A stretch of 64,000 bases of DNA. Source: Capsulimonas corticalis (GTDB lineage: Bacteria; Armatimonadota; Armatimonadia; Armatimonadales; Capsulimonadaceae). The stretch is from NCBI RefSeq assembly GCF_003574315.2, contig NZ_AP025739.1:5766001-5830000 (forward strand). Reading direction: 5' to 3'. Positions 52,883-61,701 of the stretch are shown in pieces (the stretch's first letter is position 1; the number at the start of each line of letters is the position of its first letter). Both the position numbers and the translations under genes were made by a program. A model generated the notes under the pieces. The model saw nothing but the letters and a program-made list of their open reading frames with translations, was not told the DNA's origin and searched no databases.

Positions 52883-54448
52883 CTACCGCGCCGCCACCGC
52901 GTCGCCCGTCCGGTCCACTTCCACACCACGGAACCCTGTCTTGTCAATCGTCATTCGGGCGAACTGTGTCTCGGCGGCCAGGTTGAGCGTGAAGGGCGCG
53001 TGGCCGGCTTCGGGATCGACGACAGACAGCGGCAGGGAGACTTCCAACTGGTTGCCGCGCCAGGCGTAAAACGCCTGGTCGACGCCTGGGACTGGCTGTT
53101 TTTGGCCCTCGGCGAGCATCTGGCAGTTCAGGCGGATCGACTGCGGCGGGGTTGCGGAGGCGGTTACCGGCCGCAAAATCACGGTGTAGCCGACGGATTT
53201 GGAAAGGCGCTTGTGGACATCCATGCGCACGTAAAGCGTGCGGCTGTCGCGGGCGGCGAAGATACGGGTGATATCGGCGCTTGCCTGGAACGCGCGGACG
53301 ACGCTGTCGCCGACAGGGTCCATCGCGACGGGGGCCAGACCGGTCCATTCCGAGGCTTCGCCGTCGAGACGGATCTGGCCATCGGGGACAACCGGGAGAC
53401 GGTCGGCGGTGGCGCCGTTCAGCGTCCCGAAAAGCTCGTTCTTGCGCACGAAGGAATACAGGAATCGGCCGGTCAGCTCGGTCTGAGTGCGATATCGCTT
53501 GATGGCGGCGTACTTCTTCTGCGTGTCGCGCTTGCTGAGCGGCAGTTCTTCCCAGTGCGTATCCAGCGAGACCATCTGCGCCGGCGGCGGCAGGCCGACA
53601 TCCTCATGAAGACCTTGCGGGACGGGCCAGTCGCCTCGATGCACGAGATAGTAATGCAAGTGCGCGTTCTGCGCCCATGCGACGCCCTGCGAACGCAGCT
53701 GCTCCAGCGCCGTGCGTACGAAGACGCTCGCCGCCGCGTGATCGGGATGGTCGTCGTTGGGATGCGTCACATAAATGTCGGTCGGCTTGACCTCGTTCAT
53801 CTCCGCTTCGATATCCTTCAGCAGCGATTCGCCGCTGTAGGGAGCGTTGGGAGTGAATGAATTATTATAGGGGCAATGGTCCGCTTGCGTGAACGCCGAC
53901 GTGAATGGCTTATCCGCCGTCCAGTTGGTCGTCCACATCGGCATGAGGCCGCGGTCGGGATATCCGAAGAATTTGATGTTGTCTTTCGGCACGCCCAGCA
54001 CGGCCAGCGCCGTCTGCGTTTCTTTCTGGCGGATGTAGGCGTATCGGATGAAATCCTTGGTCGGCACGCTGAATTCCCGGAATTCCCGCGCGACGCTCAC
54101 CCGGAAGCCGTCGCCATTCGTGATGATCGCCACATGCACATCGCATTTGTTCAGGCGCGCCTGACGCATGAGGCCGGCGGCGCCGAGCGTCTCGTCATCA
54201 CAGTGCGGGGCAAACACCAGGAACGACTGCGATGCGTCCGGAGAGGCCATTTTGTGGAATTGGCTTGTGTCCGCGACGGCTTTGTTGCCGGCGTAGATGT
54301 TGTAGCCAATGGTGAGACCAAACAAGCCGGCGGCGCACGGGGGGAACATCACGACGCACGCCACCGTGCGGCGGCGCTTGCGGCGCTGCATCTGCTGGGC
54401 GTCCGTCAGGACTGTGGACTCGGCTCGGCGGCGTTTCAATAAGCTCAT
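52883..54448 (-). CDS. PIG-L/LmbE-family deacetylase with C-terminal beta-sandwich
   Basis: 521 residues. A cytoplasmic Arg-rich start and one membrane helix (about 29-52) are followed by the PIG-L zinc deacetylase domain: FAPHCDDETLGAAG (metal HxxDD) and THPNDDHPDHAAA with further His ligands. From about residue 345 a different, beta-rich domain follows (IRLDGEASEWTGLAPV), like the carbohydrate-binding/DOMON-like modules of secreted glycan enzymes. N-acetylglucosaminyl or similar sugars are the likely substrate. It faces outward, anchored by the N-terminus. Confidence 0.82.
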   Translation of the reverse strand: MSLLKRRRAESTVLTDAQQMQRRKRRRTVACVVMFPPCAAGLFGLTIGYNIYAGNKAVADTSQFHKMASPDASQSFLVFAPHCDDETLGAAGLMRQARLNKCDVHVAIITNGDGFRVSVAREFREFSVPTKDFIRYAYIRQKETQTALAVLGVPKDNIKFFGYPDRGLMPMWTTNWTADKPFTSAFTQADHCPYNNSFTPNAPYSGESLLKDIEAEMNEVKPTDIYVTHPNDDHPDHAAASVFVRTALEQLRSQGVAWAQNAHLHYYLVHRGDWPVPQGLHEDVGLPPPAQMVSLDTHWEELPLSKRDTQKKYAAIKRYRTQTELTGRFLYSFVRKNELFGTLNGATADRLPVVPDGQIRLDGEASEWTGLAPVAMDPVGDSVVRAFQASADITRIFAARDSRTLYVRMDVHKRLSKSVGYTVILRPVTASATPPQSIRLNCQMLAEGQKQPVPGVDQAFYAWRGNQLEVSLPLSVVDPEAGHAPFTLNLAAETQFARMTIDKTGFRGVEVDRTGDAVAAR

Positions 54449-54481
54449 AGTGGGTACGATTATTTCACGCGCGAAACACGG

Positions 54482-55174
54482 CTATTTCGCGCTTAAAAGC
54501 GGCATGACTTCCGCGTATGCCGCCGTAATCAACGGTTCCCAGCGCATCAGCCAGGCAATCGGATTATGCAGAAGCTGCTGCGCCGCGATATCAAGTTCCG
54601 GCCACTCGTTGATCGCCTTGGCCGCCGACGCCAACCCTTCCGCTTCTAAAATGAGCGCGGCGCGTCCGATATCGCGCGGGCGCTCCTTGCGCAGCAGCCA
54701 GCAGACATCCAATGTGGCGTATTTGAAACTCTTCAAATTCCACCAGACCTGCCTCGCCCAGTCGTCGCCGGCGATCCAGTCACGGCGCTTGAACTGCTGA
54801 CGCATGGTCCGCAGCGTGTCCGTATAGCCATGGCGGATCGCTTCTTCCGCGTCGCGGCGGGTCGCCGCCGGAAGAGCCAGATCTCCGCGCAAGGGCTTTG
54901 CAAAAGCGAACTGGAATCGGTAGAACGCGGGAAGCAGTTCGTACTCCCGGGTGTTCATGACAAAGAATTGGACGTTGGGAAAGAGAGTTCGGCAATCGCG
55001 GGTGGCGTACGTGACGCAGTTTTCCACGGCGTCCACGACAAGAAGGAAATCCAGATCATGCGCCGCTTGAGGATTGTCGGCGGCGGAGCCATAGAGCGCA
55101 AGCAGCTTCAAGTTGCCGCCCAATCGACGCGCGGCGATATCCACCAGTTGATCGATGAGCGTTGCGCTTGGCAT
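54482..55174 (-). CDS. nucleotidyltransferase-domain protein with HEPN-like helical C-terminus
   Basis: 230 residues. The N-terminal half is a Pol-beta-type nucleotidyltransferase: LLALYGSAADNPQAAHDLDF has the GS motif (29-30) and D40-x-D42 metal residues. The C-terminal half (about 115-230) is helical (AIRHGYTDTLRTMRQQFKRRD) and looks like a HEPN-type or substrate-binding helical domain; the RxxxxH motif of HEPN RNases is not evident. It could be a fused MNT-HEPN-like protein or an antibiotic/nucleotide-modifying enzyme. It lies next to tRNA-Ser. Confidence 0.65.
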   Translation of the reverse strand: MPSATLIDQLVDIAARRLGGNLKLLALYGSAADNPQAAHDLDFLLVVDAVENCVTYATRDCRTLFPNVQFFVMNTREYELLPAFYRFQFAFAKPLRGDLALPAATRRDAEEAIRHGYTDTLRTMRQQFKRRDWIAGDDWARQVWWNLKSFKYATLDVCWLLRKERPRDIGRAALILEAEGLASAAKAINEWPELDIAAQQLLHNPIAWLMRWEPLITAAYAEVMPLLSAK

Positions 55175-55239
55175 ACGCGATGACTATCACCTTCAGCGGA
55201 TGTGGCCGCTACCGTGAGAATTGTCGGAAAAAGAGGAAA

Positions 55240-55333
55240 TGGCGGAACGGGTGGGATTCGAACCCACGAATGAGAGTTAACCCCATTACACGATTTCCAG
55301 TCGTGCTCCTTCGACCAACTCGGACACCGTTCC
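55240..55333 (-). tRNA. tRNA-Ser (anticodon GGA)
   Basis: 94 nt with an encoded 3' CCA. Acceptor GGAACGG/CCGTTCC with discriminator G, anticodon loop CTGGAAA, a long variable arm typical of class II tRNA-Ser, and the T loop GGGTTCGAATCCC. Reads UCC/UCU codons. Confidence 0.95.
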
Positions 55334-55350
55334 TTGGTGACGTGAAGATT

Positions 55351-55380
55351 ATTCTGGCACAACTGCCGGGCCAATGTCAA
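55351..55380 (-). promoter_or_regulatory. tRNA-Ser promoter
   Basis: TTGACA (55380-55375), 18-nt spacer, CAGAAT (55356-55351), 17 nt before the mature tRNA 5' end. Confidence 0.6.
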
Positions 55381-55408
55381 GACCGCGCCACGCCAAAACC
55401 CAAAATTC

Positions 55409-55437
55409 TTGACAAATTCATCTCCGCACGCTATCCT
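55409..55437 (+). promoter_or_regulatory. promoter upstream of the fadD-like gene
   Basis: TTGACA (55409-55414), 17-nt spacer, TATCCT (55432-55437). A second -10-like TACAAT is at 55512-55517, closer to the ATG at 55561. Between them is a CCCATGGAACATGGG palindrome near 55487. Confidence 0.5.
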
Positions 55438-55560
55438 TAGATGCTGTTAATTCTCCCAGGACGCCATCAAATTTAGGCCTTTCGTCCCATGGAACATGGG
55501 CGGACGAACGGTACAATAATCTCGTCAACACCGCGATACTGCCGAGGAGACCAGAGCGCA

Positions 55561-57359
55561 ATGTCTACAACTATAAAAACCGTCACTGAGCGCTTCGCCG
55601 AAGCTGCACGGAAATACCCGGAACTGCCCGCGCTGACCGCGAAGTCTCCGGAAACCAAAGATTGGGTCACGCTCACCTACAAAGATGTCGCTGAGCGCGC
55701 CCGCCGATTTTCTCTGGGGCTGCGCGCCCTGGGCGTGGAGCGTGGAGACCGCGTCGCGATGCTCTCGGAGAACCGCCCGGAATGGGCCATCGCCGATCTC
55801 GCCATTCTCTCGGCCGGCGCCGTGACCGTTCCGATCTACAGCACCCTCCCCCCTCCCAGGTGGCTCATATCCTGGCGGACAGCGGCGCAAAGGCGATCAT
55901 CGTTTCGGACGGCAAACAGCTGCAAAAAGCGGTCGCCTCGCGTGAGGAGATTCCGAATCTCGCAATCTTCGTCACGATGGAAGAGAGCTCGGCCAAGGGC
56001 GATGTGCTGTCGTTCAGCGCCGTCATGGCGGAAGGCGACCGGGCGACGCTTCCAGAGAGCTTCGAGCAGCGGCGCGATTCCGTAAAACTCGACGACTTGA
56101 TGAGCCTGGTCTATACGTCCGGCACCACGGGCAACCCGAAGGGCGCGATGCTCACTCACGGCAACATGGGAACGGCGGTTGACGGCGCCCAGAAAGCCTT
56201 TCCCGTCGTCCCGCCGGATGAAGCCTTTCTTTCCTTCCTCCCCCTCTGCCACGTCTTCGAGCGCGTCACTCACTTTCTGTCGCTGGCGATGGGCTCGCAC
56301 ACCTACTACAACGACAGTATTTTCAAGCTGATCGACAATTTAGCGTTCGCGAAACCGACCGTCATGCAGTGCGTGCCTCGCGTCTTCGAGAGCATCCACG
56401 AGCGTGTTCTGGATACGGTCAGCAAGGAGCCGGAACAAAAGCAGAAGGCCTTTGCGTGGGCGCTGGAGGTCGGAAGCGCCTTCGCCGAGCGCCGGAACGC
56501 CGGGCGCTCCGTATCCCCAATCCTGGCGATCAAGCACGCGATCGCCGATAAGCTCGTCCTGTCCACCCTGCGCGAAAAGTTCGGCGGCAAGCTCAAGTTC
56601 TTCGTCAGCGGCGGAGCGCCTCTCAACGCCAAGACTGCCCAGTTCTTCAACGGGATCGGCATCCCCATTCTGGAAGGCTGGGGATTGACCGAGACCACGG
56701 CGGCGTCCGCCACGAACCCTTATGGCCGGGCGAAGATCGGCTCCGTGGGGATTGCGGGCTTTGGCGCGACGATCAAAGTTGCGCCGGACGGCGAACTGCT
56801 GGTGCGCGGCGCGAACGTCATGCGCGGCTACTGGAACAACCCGGAGGCGACGGCGGACGCGATTGACGCCGACGGATGGTTCCACACCGGCGATATCGGC
56901 GTGATCGACTCCGAAGGATATGTGAAGATCACGGACCGCAAGAAAGATATCCTGGTTCTGGCGAACGGCAAAAACGTGGCGCCGCAGCCGATTGAGATTC
57001 ATCTGAAGCAAAGTCCCTATATCAGCGAGATCGTGCTGCTTGGCGACCAATCCGGCGGCGTCAGCGCGCTTGTCCTGCCCAGCTTCGACAAGCTCAAGAC
57101 GTGGGCGCAGGAACAGGGCAAAGAAAAGATGAGCCCGAGCGAGCTCGCGGCGGACCCGGCGACGCGCAAACTGATCAAGACCGAGATCGACAAGCTCTCC
57201 GGCAACCTGGCCGATTACGAAAAGATCAAACGCGTGGCGCTGCTGGAAAAACCGCTGACCATCGAAAATGGCGAGCTGACGCCGACCATGAAGATCAAGC
57301 GCAAGGTCGTGAGCGAGAAGTACGGCCGGCTGCTGGAGCGTGAAGCGTCGACTCCATAA
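55561..57359 (+). pseudogene. fadD: long-chain fatty acid-CoA ligase, frameshifted in a C6 run
   Basis: Two overlapping frames encode one AMP-forming ligase. Frame A from the ATG at 55561 (GAGGAG upstream) gives the N-terminus up to VPIYSTLPP; frame B continues with PSQVAHILADSGAKAII to the stop at 57359. Restoring one C in the C6 run at 55848-55853 gives an uninterrupted frame of 600 codons, the normal size. AMP-binding motifs YTSGTTGNPKGA and FHTGDIGV and ITDRKKDILVLANGK are intact in frame B. It would activate fatty acids as acyl-CoA. The lesion could be a real null, a slippage-controlled frame or an assembly error. plsC follows two genes later. Confidence 0.8.
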
Positions 57360-57416
57360 ATCAAGACACGTGACAGTAATCATAAGATCTACCAATGCTG
57401 ATTAAGAAAGATCGAC

Positions 57417-58730
57417 ATGAGCGCAACGCTGGAAAATCAGAAGACGACTGCGGAGGCGCCGCCGCTCTCGCTGCGAGCAATTATCGCCTACAGTCTCGCG
57501 AACATCGGCGCCGGCGCCTTCTACGCCTTCAATAACTACATTCTGCCGCTGTGGCTGGGTGATTACACGCACAACGCGATGCTGAAGGGAATTCTCGCCG
57601 AAACCCATTCCTTCGAAGGCGCCATTTTGCAGCCGCTGATCGGTTCGGCGAGCGACCGCCTCCGCACCCGCTGGGGCCGCCGCCGCCCGTTCATGATATT
57701 GTTCGCGCCGCTCTCGGCGCTTTTACTGCTGCTGACGCCCGTGGCGGCGACGCTTCCGGTCGCGCTGCGTCTGGGCGGTATCGTCGCCTGCATCTTCTTT
57801 TCGACGCTGATCTTCAACTTTTTTATCGATCCGTACCAATCGCTGCTTGCGGATATCACGCCCGCCAAACAGCGCGGACGCGTTTCGGGAATCTGGTATC
57901 TCATCGGCGCGCTGGGTCAGGTCGTCATTCTGCTTCTGCCCCTGGCGATCGTGTACCGCTTCGTGCTCACGGGCGTTTTGATGATCGTCTTGACGGCGGT
58001 CACGTGTATGACAACGCGCGAAACGGCGACGACCGATTTGGACCTTCACGGGGAAGCGGCGATCCATCGGCTTAGTTACTGGGGAGAGATGGCGGCGGCG
58101 GTCAAGGGCCTCAAAACGCTGCGTCAGGCTCGCCTTTATTTGATCATGTACTTCTGCTATGGGGCGGGAACCAGCGCCGTGGTGCCGCAGCTAACGACGT
58201 TCATCAAGGACATCACGCACTGCTCCAATGACAGCGCGCTCCAGATGGTGCTGATCCTGATGGTGGCGACAGCCATTGGCGGCGTGCCCTGCGGCTGGTT
58301 CACCGACCGGATCGGACCGAAGGCGATGACAACAGTCGGGATCGCAATGATCGGCCTCTCGGCCATCAACGGCCTCTGGGTGAACAACCTCGCCTCCGTC
58401 GCGATTGTCCTGATCTTCGCGGGCCTCGGCACGGCGGCTCAAAACGCGTCCTCCTACGCGCTGCTCACGCGGCTGATTCCCTGTGAGGAGATCGGTTTCT
58501 TCACGGGGTTACAGACAACCGCGCTCAGCATCGTCGGCCCCGCCTCCGTGCTCATCACGGGCTATTTGATCAATCACTACGGCGAGCGTGTGATCTTCGG
58601 CGTCTGCTTCGTCTGCATTCTCGTCGCGCTGGCCTTTATCAATCGTCTCCAGCCGGAAAACGCCGCCGCGGAAATCGAGCAGCACGCGCGAAACAACGGC
58701 AAGACCATCGGCGCGGCGGCCAACAACTAA
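57417..58730 (+). CDS. MFS transporter, GPH/SLC45-like
   Basis: 437 residues, about 12 membrane helices. The loop motif GSASDRLRTRWGRRRPFM is typical of the glycoside-pentoside-hexuronide and SLC45-like sugar transporters; FFIDPYQSLLADITP is another block. The predicted cargo is a sugar or glycoside, uncertain. It starts 57 nt after the ligase gene and 2 nt before plsC, so it is in an operon with lipid genes, which leaves open a lipid-related cargo. Confidence 0.8.
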   Translation: MSATLENQKTTAEAPPLSLRAIIAYSLANIGAGAFYAFNNYILPLWLGDYTHNAMLKGILAETHSFEGAILQPLIGSASDRLRTRWGRRRPFMILFAPLSALLLLLTPVAATLPVALRLGGIVACIFFSTLIFNFFIDPYQSLLADITPAKQRGRVSGIWYLIGALGQVVILLLPLAIVYRFVLTGVLMIVLTAVTCMTTRETATTDLDLHGEAAIHRLSYWGEMAAAVKGLKTLRQARLYLIMYFCYGAGTSAVVPQLTTFIKDITHCSNDSALQMVLILMVATAIGGVPCGWFTDRIGPKAMTTVGIAMIGLSAINGLWVNNLASVAIVLIFAGLGTAAQNASSYALLTRLIPCEEIGFFTGLQTTALSIVGPASVLITGYLINHYGERVIFGVCFVCILVALAFINRLQPENAAAEIEQHARNNGKTIGAAANN

Positions 58731-58732
58731 CC

Positions 58733-59464
58733 ATGATTTACTTTTTGTTTTACCCCATCTTTTTCGTCGTCCTGAGAACCCTGATCCGTGTTCTCGGGCG
58801 GCTGCGCTCCAGCGGCGAGCACCATGTGCCGCGCACCGGCGGTCTGATCTACTGCCCAAACCACACCTCGGACGCCGATCCGCCCACGATGTTTGTGACC
58901 CTGCCCCGCCGCGCCTGGTTTATCGGCAAATCCGAACTGTTCGAGGCCCCGGTGTTTGGCTGGTTCTTCCATCACTTCCACGCCTTCCCCATCAAGCGGG
59001 ACAGCGCGGACCGCGCGGCGCTGCGCCGCGCGGAGGCGTGTCTGAAGCGCGGCGAGCCGATCATTATCTTCCCCGAGGGCCGGTGCGCGCAGCAGGGCAA
59101 GCTGCTGCGCCTGCAGCCGGGCGCGGCGATGCTCGCGGTTCGGGCCGGCGCGCCGATCGTCCCGATCGGCATCCGTCACACCAACGAAATGCTGCCCTAC
59201 GGATCTCAGCGTCCCCGGTTCAGCAAGCATCCCGTGACAGTGACGTTCGGCGCTCCCATCGATCCCGCCAAATTCGCCGATCTGCCGCGCGGCAAAGCGA
59301 TTGAAGCGATCACCTACGAACTGGGTCTCGCGCTCGCCGCACTGACGGATCAGGCTCCGCCTCCGGTCGATGCGCCGCGCGAACGCAGGCCCAAACGGGC
59401 CTCGTCCGACGCGCCGGTCGCTCTCCATGAAGATCAGATCCCCGATGAGGCCGCTGCTTCTTGA
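58733..59464 (+). CDS. plsC: 1-acyl-sn-glycerol-3-phosphate acyltransferase
   Basis: 243 residues. N-terminal membrane-associated segment, then the acyltransferase motifs NHTSDADPP (catalytic His/Asp) and FPEGRCAQQG (glycerophosphate binding). Transfers an acyl chain to lysophosphatidate, giving phosphatidate. Starts 2 nt after the MFS gene. With fadD-like upstream it forms a lipid-synthesis set; the C-terminal 40 residues are Arg/Ala-rich and not conserved. Confidence 0.88.
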   Translation: MIYFLFYPIFFVVLRTLIRVLGRLRSSGEHHVPRTGGLIYCPNHTSDADPPTMFVTLPRRAWFIGKSELFEAPVFGWFFHHFHAFPIKRDSADRAALRRAEACLKRGEPIIIFPEGRCAQQGKLLRLQPGAAMLAVRAGAPIVPIGIRHTNEMLPYGSQRPRFSKHPVTVTFGAPIDPAKFADLPRGKAIEAITYELGLALAALTDQAPPPVDAPRERRPKRASSDAPVALHEDQIPDEAAAS

Positions 59465-59496
59465 CAACGGCGGCGAGAAAAACACACAATAGCCCT

Positions 59497-60474
59497 ATGA
59501 CACGACTTAACGGTTCCTTCCTCTGCGCGGCCACCCTCGCCGCCGTCCTTTTGACAGGCCAAGCCGCCATCGCGCAGGCCGGTAACGACAATACTCCCGT
59601 GGACGCCCCCCCCGCGCCCCAGCAGCCCGCTCCGGTCACTCTTCCAGGAGCGCCCGTAACGACGGGAGGGGCGACGGCGGTGACGGCGGATGTCAATATC
59701 GCCGCCCGCGATCCGCGCACGCTGCACCCAATGTTGATCCCAACGGACCGCGAGATGCTGGCCAATCTGGACGCCGGCCGCGCCATCGGCAAGTCCAAAC
59801 AGGATTTTATCGACCTCCTCGATATGTCACGCCGCGCCTATCAGTTCCGCTCTGGAGGCATCCTGGGAGAAACACGACGCGAAACCGGGATCGTGACGTG
59901 GCTGACGCCGGGGACCGAAGCGCGCTGGCGCGGTTTCCTGGAGCAGCGCGATTTCGCCGACTCCGCAGGCCGCGACGCGGACTTTAAAGCCCTGGAGCAA
60001 TCTGTCACGGCGCCGCAGCGCACGCTGACGTTTATCGTCGAGATCACGGACCTGTTCCCGCGTCAAAAAGGCAAAAAGAAAAAGGACGAAACGCCGATCG
60101 ATCCCGCGACGGCGTTCAACAAATTGGACGGGATCCAGTTTGTCCTCAGCGACGACCGTGAGAATAATTTCAAGCCGCTTCAGGTGTATGCGCCCACGCA
60201 GCTCATCGCCCGCCAGCAGTTTTACGATAATATCGCCGGCGATCCCACGCATGTTCTGGGAAGCAACCCATTCGAGATCGCCAACACCGTCAGTCCCCGT
60301 CTGGTGAAGCGCCGCGACAGCTACAACGACCTCGCCGGCTTCTTCGTGGTGGTCTTCGACGCCTTCAACGCCGATGGAACCGCGCGCATCAACCGCGATA
60401 CGAAATCCGTCTCCCTGCGCGTCATCACCAGCGATCCTAAGTTCGCGTCATTCCCGCTCGACAAGCTTCCCTAA
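59497..60474 (+). CDS. secreted protein of unknown function
   Basis: 325 residues from the ATG at 59497. A signal peptide (about 1-27, ending IAQAG) is followed by a Pro/Ala-rich stretch and a folded region with LDMSRRAYQFRSGG, FIVEITDLFPRQKGKKKKDET and VLGSNPFEIANTV. No family was recognised. It follows plsC by 32 nt and could be cotranscribed. Possibly lipid- or envelope-associated, from context only. Confidence 0.6.
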   Translation: MTRLNGSFLCAATLAAVLLTGQAAIAQAGNDNTPVDAPPAPQQPAPVTLPGAPVTTGGATAVTADVNIAARDPRTLHPMLIPTDREMLANLDAGRAIGKSKQDFIDLLDMSRRAYQFRSGGILGETRRETGIVTWLTPGTEARWRGFLEQRDFADSAGRDADFKALEQSVTAPQRTLTFIVEITDLFPRQKGKKKKDETPIDPATAFNKLDGIQFVLSDDRENNFKPLQVYAPTQLIARQQFYDNIAGDPTHVLGSNPFEIANTVSPRLVKRRDSYNDLAGFFVVVFDAFNADGTARINRDTKSVSLRVITSDPKFASFPLDKLP

Positions 60475-60785
60475 CCCAAAGCTTTGCGCCGCTCGTCCCA
60501 TCGCGCTCCTGTCCGTTCAAAGCAGGAGCGCAAAATTATCAAATCCCCTTGCCTGCTTTTTTTCATAATTTAATAATTTCTTAACGAAAATTTGGGAGTA
60601 TTGCTGTTATACTCTCACCGTAAGCGTTGAAGGTAATACGCAACGACGTGCTCTAAGCCAGTGACAGCAATCGATCCAGACTGCTAAAATTGCGCTGAAA
60701 TGGCACACAAGCAACATTGAGAATAGACAAGCTAGGAAACGGCGCTCACGCACGACCTGAGCGACAAGATGGAGAAATGGCTGCT
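60475..60785. other. intergenic region, AT-rich, with an extended -10
   Basis: A GCGCTCCTG/CAGGAGCGC hairpin (about 60504-60531) lies after the secreted-protein gene, and an extended -10 (TGTTATACT, 60605-60613) probably serves the repeat-protein gene. No coding capacity was recognised in between. The 5' leader of the next gene would be about 165 nt. Confidence 0.5.
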
Positions 60786-61430
60786 ATGTATCGAAAATGG
60801 AACAAAGAAGCGATCGCGATGGAAATCGTCAGCATGTATGAGTCCGGGGAAAACCTGAACTACTCCAGCGTCGCTACAAATAATCTGACCCTCCTGCGCG
60901 CCGCGACACGATACTTCGGCACCTGGGAGGCGGCCGTCAACTTCTCCGGTCTCGATTACGAACAGATCCGCCGTTACAAATCCTGGAACCGCGAGCGCAT
61001 TATCGCCCGCGTTCAAGAGCTGCACGCACAGGGCGTCGACCTATCCTGGCGCAATGTTTGTCTGAATGTCGATCCGCAGCTTGCCGCCGCCGCGACCAAG
61101 AAGAGCCACTTCGGCTCCTGGCGCGAAGCGCTGGAGAGTTCCGGTCTTAACTACGACGACATCCGCCGCTACCGCGAGTGGGATGACGAGCGGGTTCTGG
61201 CCATGGTGCGCGAGTTCCACAAGAACGGCGCGGGCCTGAACGCCAAGAATATGGAATCGGAAGATATCACCCTGATCACGGCGGCCCGCCGCCGGTTCGA
61301 CTCCTGGCACCAGGCGCTCACCGCCGCCGGTCTCGATTACCGTGAGATCGTCCAGCGCGCTCCGTTCAAGCGGGGCCTCGGACGCGGACAAAGCAAGCGT
61401 GTGACACAGCAGACAACCACCAAGAACTAG
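60786..61430 (+). CDS. three-repeat HNH-associated DNA-binding-like protein, no nuclease
   Basis: 214 residues from the ATG at 60786 (GGAG 11 nt upstream; ATG 60777 is an alternative). It is almost entirely three tandem repeats of about 60 residues. Each has W-[ND]-[KRD]-E-[ARV] at its start and F-G/D-[ST]-W-x2-A[LV]-x3-[GA]-L-[DN]-Y at its end: FGTWEAAVNFSGLDY, FGSWREALESSGLNY, FDSWHQALTAAGLDY. These match the homing-endonuclease-associated repeat (HNH_repeat) family, a helical DNA-binding unit normally found beside a nuclease. The nuclease domain is absent, and a basic tail follows. It is probably a stand-alone DNA-binding protein of unknown role. Confidence 0.72.
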   Translation: MYRKWNKEAIAMEIVSMYESGENLNYSSVATNNLTLLRAATRYFGTWEAAVNFSGLDYEQIRRYKSWNRERIIARVQELHAQGVDLSWRNVCLNVDPQLAAAATKKSHFGSWREALESSGLNYDDIRRYREWDDERVLAMVREFHKNGAGLNAKNMESEDITLITAARRRFDSWHQALTAAGLDYREIVQRAPFKRGLGRGQSKRVTQQTTTKN

Positions 61431-61462
61431 CAAGCCCCTCAAACTCTCCTCAATTCCCCTCC

Positions 61463-61500
61463 AAAGCGCCTGATTCTCCCAGAATCAGGCGCTTTATTTG
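61463..61500 (+). terminator. terminator after the three-repeat protein
   Basis: AAAGCGCCTGATTC / GAATCAGGCGCTTT stem, loop TCCCA, followed by ATTTG. Confidence 0.85.
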
Positions 61501-61544
61501 CGTTAATTAACGCCCGTAATATATTTCATATGTTAATCAATAAA

Positions 61545-61610
61545 GTTAACACAAACTTAACATTGTCTTAACATTCCCTTAACATGACTTGCCGATTTCC
61601 ACGGTACAAT
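61545..61610 (+). promoter_or_regulatory. Pho-box-like array and promoter of the pilin-like gene
   Basis: Four direct repeats of G/CTTAACA start at 61545, 61556, 61567 and 61578, exactly 11 bp apart. This matches the helical repeat spacing of PhoP/PhoB binding sites (TTAACA-type in Bacillus, CTTAACCT-type in cyanobacteria). A TACAAT -10 is at 61605-61610, 20 nt after the last repeat, so the array replaces the -35 region, as at PhoB-activated promoters. The start site would be near 61617, leaving a leader of about 85 nt. Confidence 0.7.
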
Positions 61611-61701
61611 AACCGCGTACCCAAGAGAGACCGGATCCAAACAGTAAACTGTAAGGCCGGCTTATATATTGCGTCTGATACATTCTTAGGAGAATTGATC
61701 C

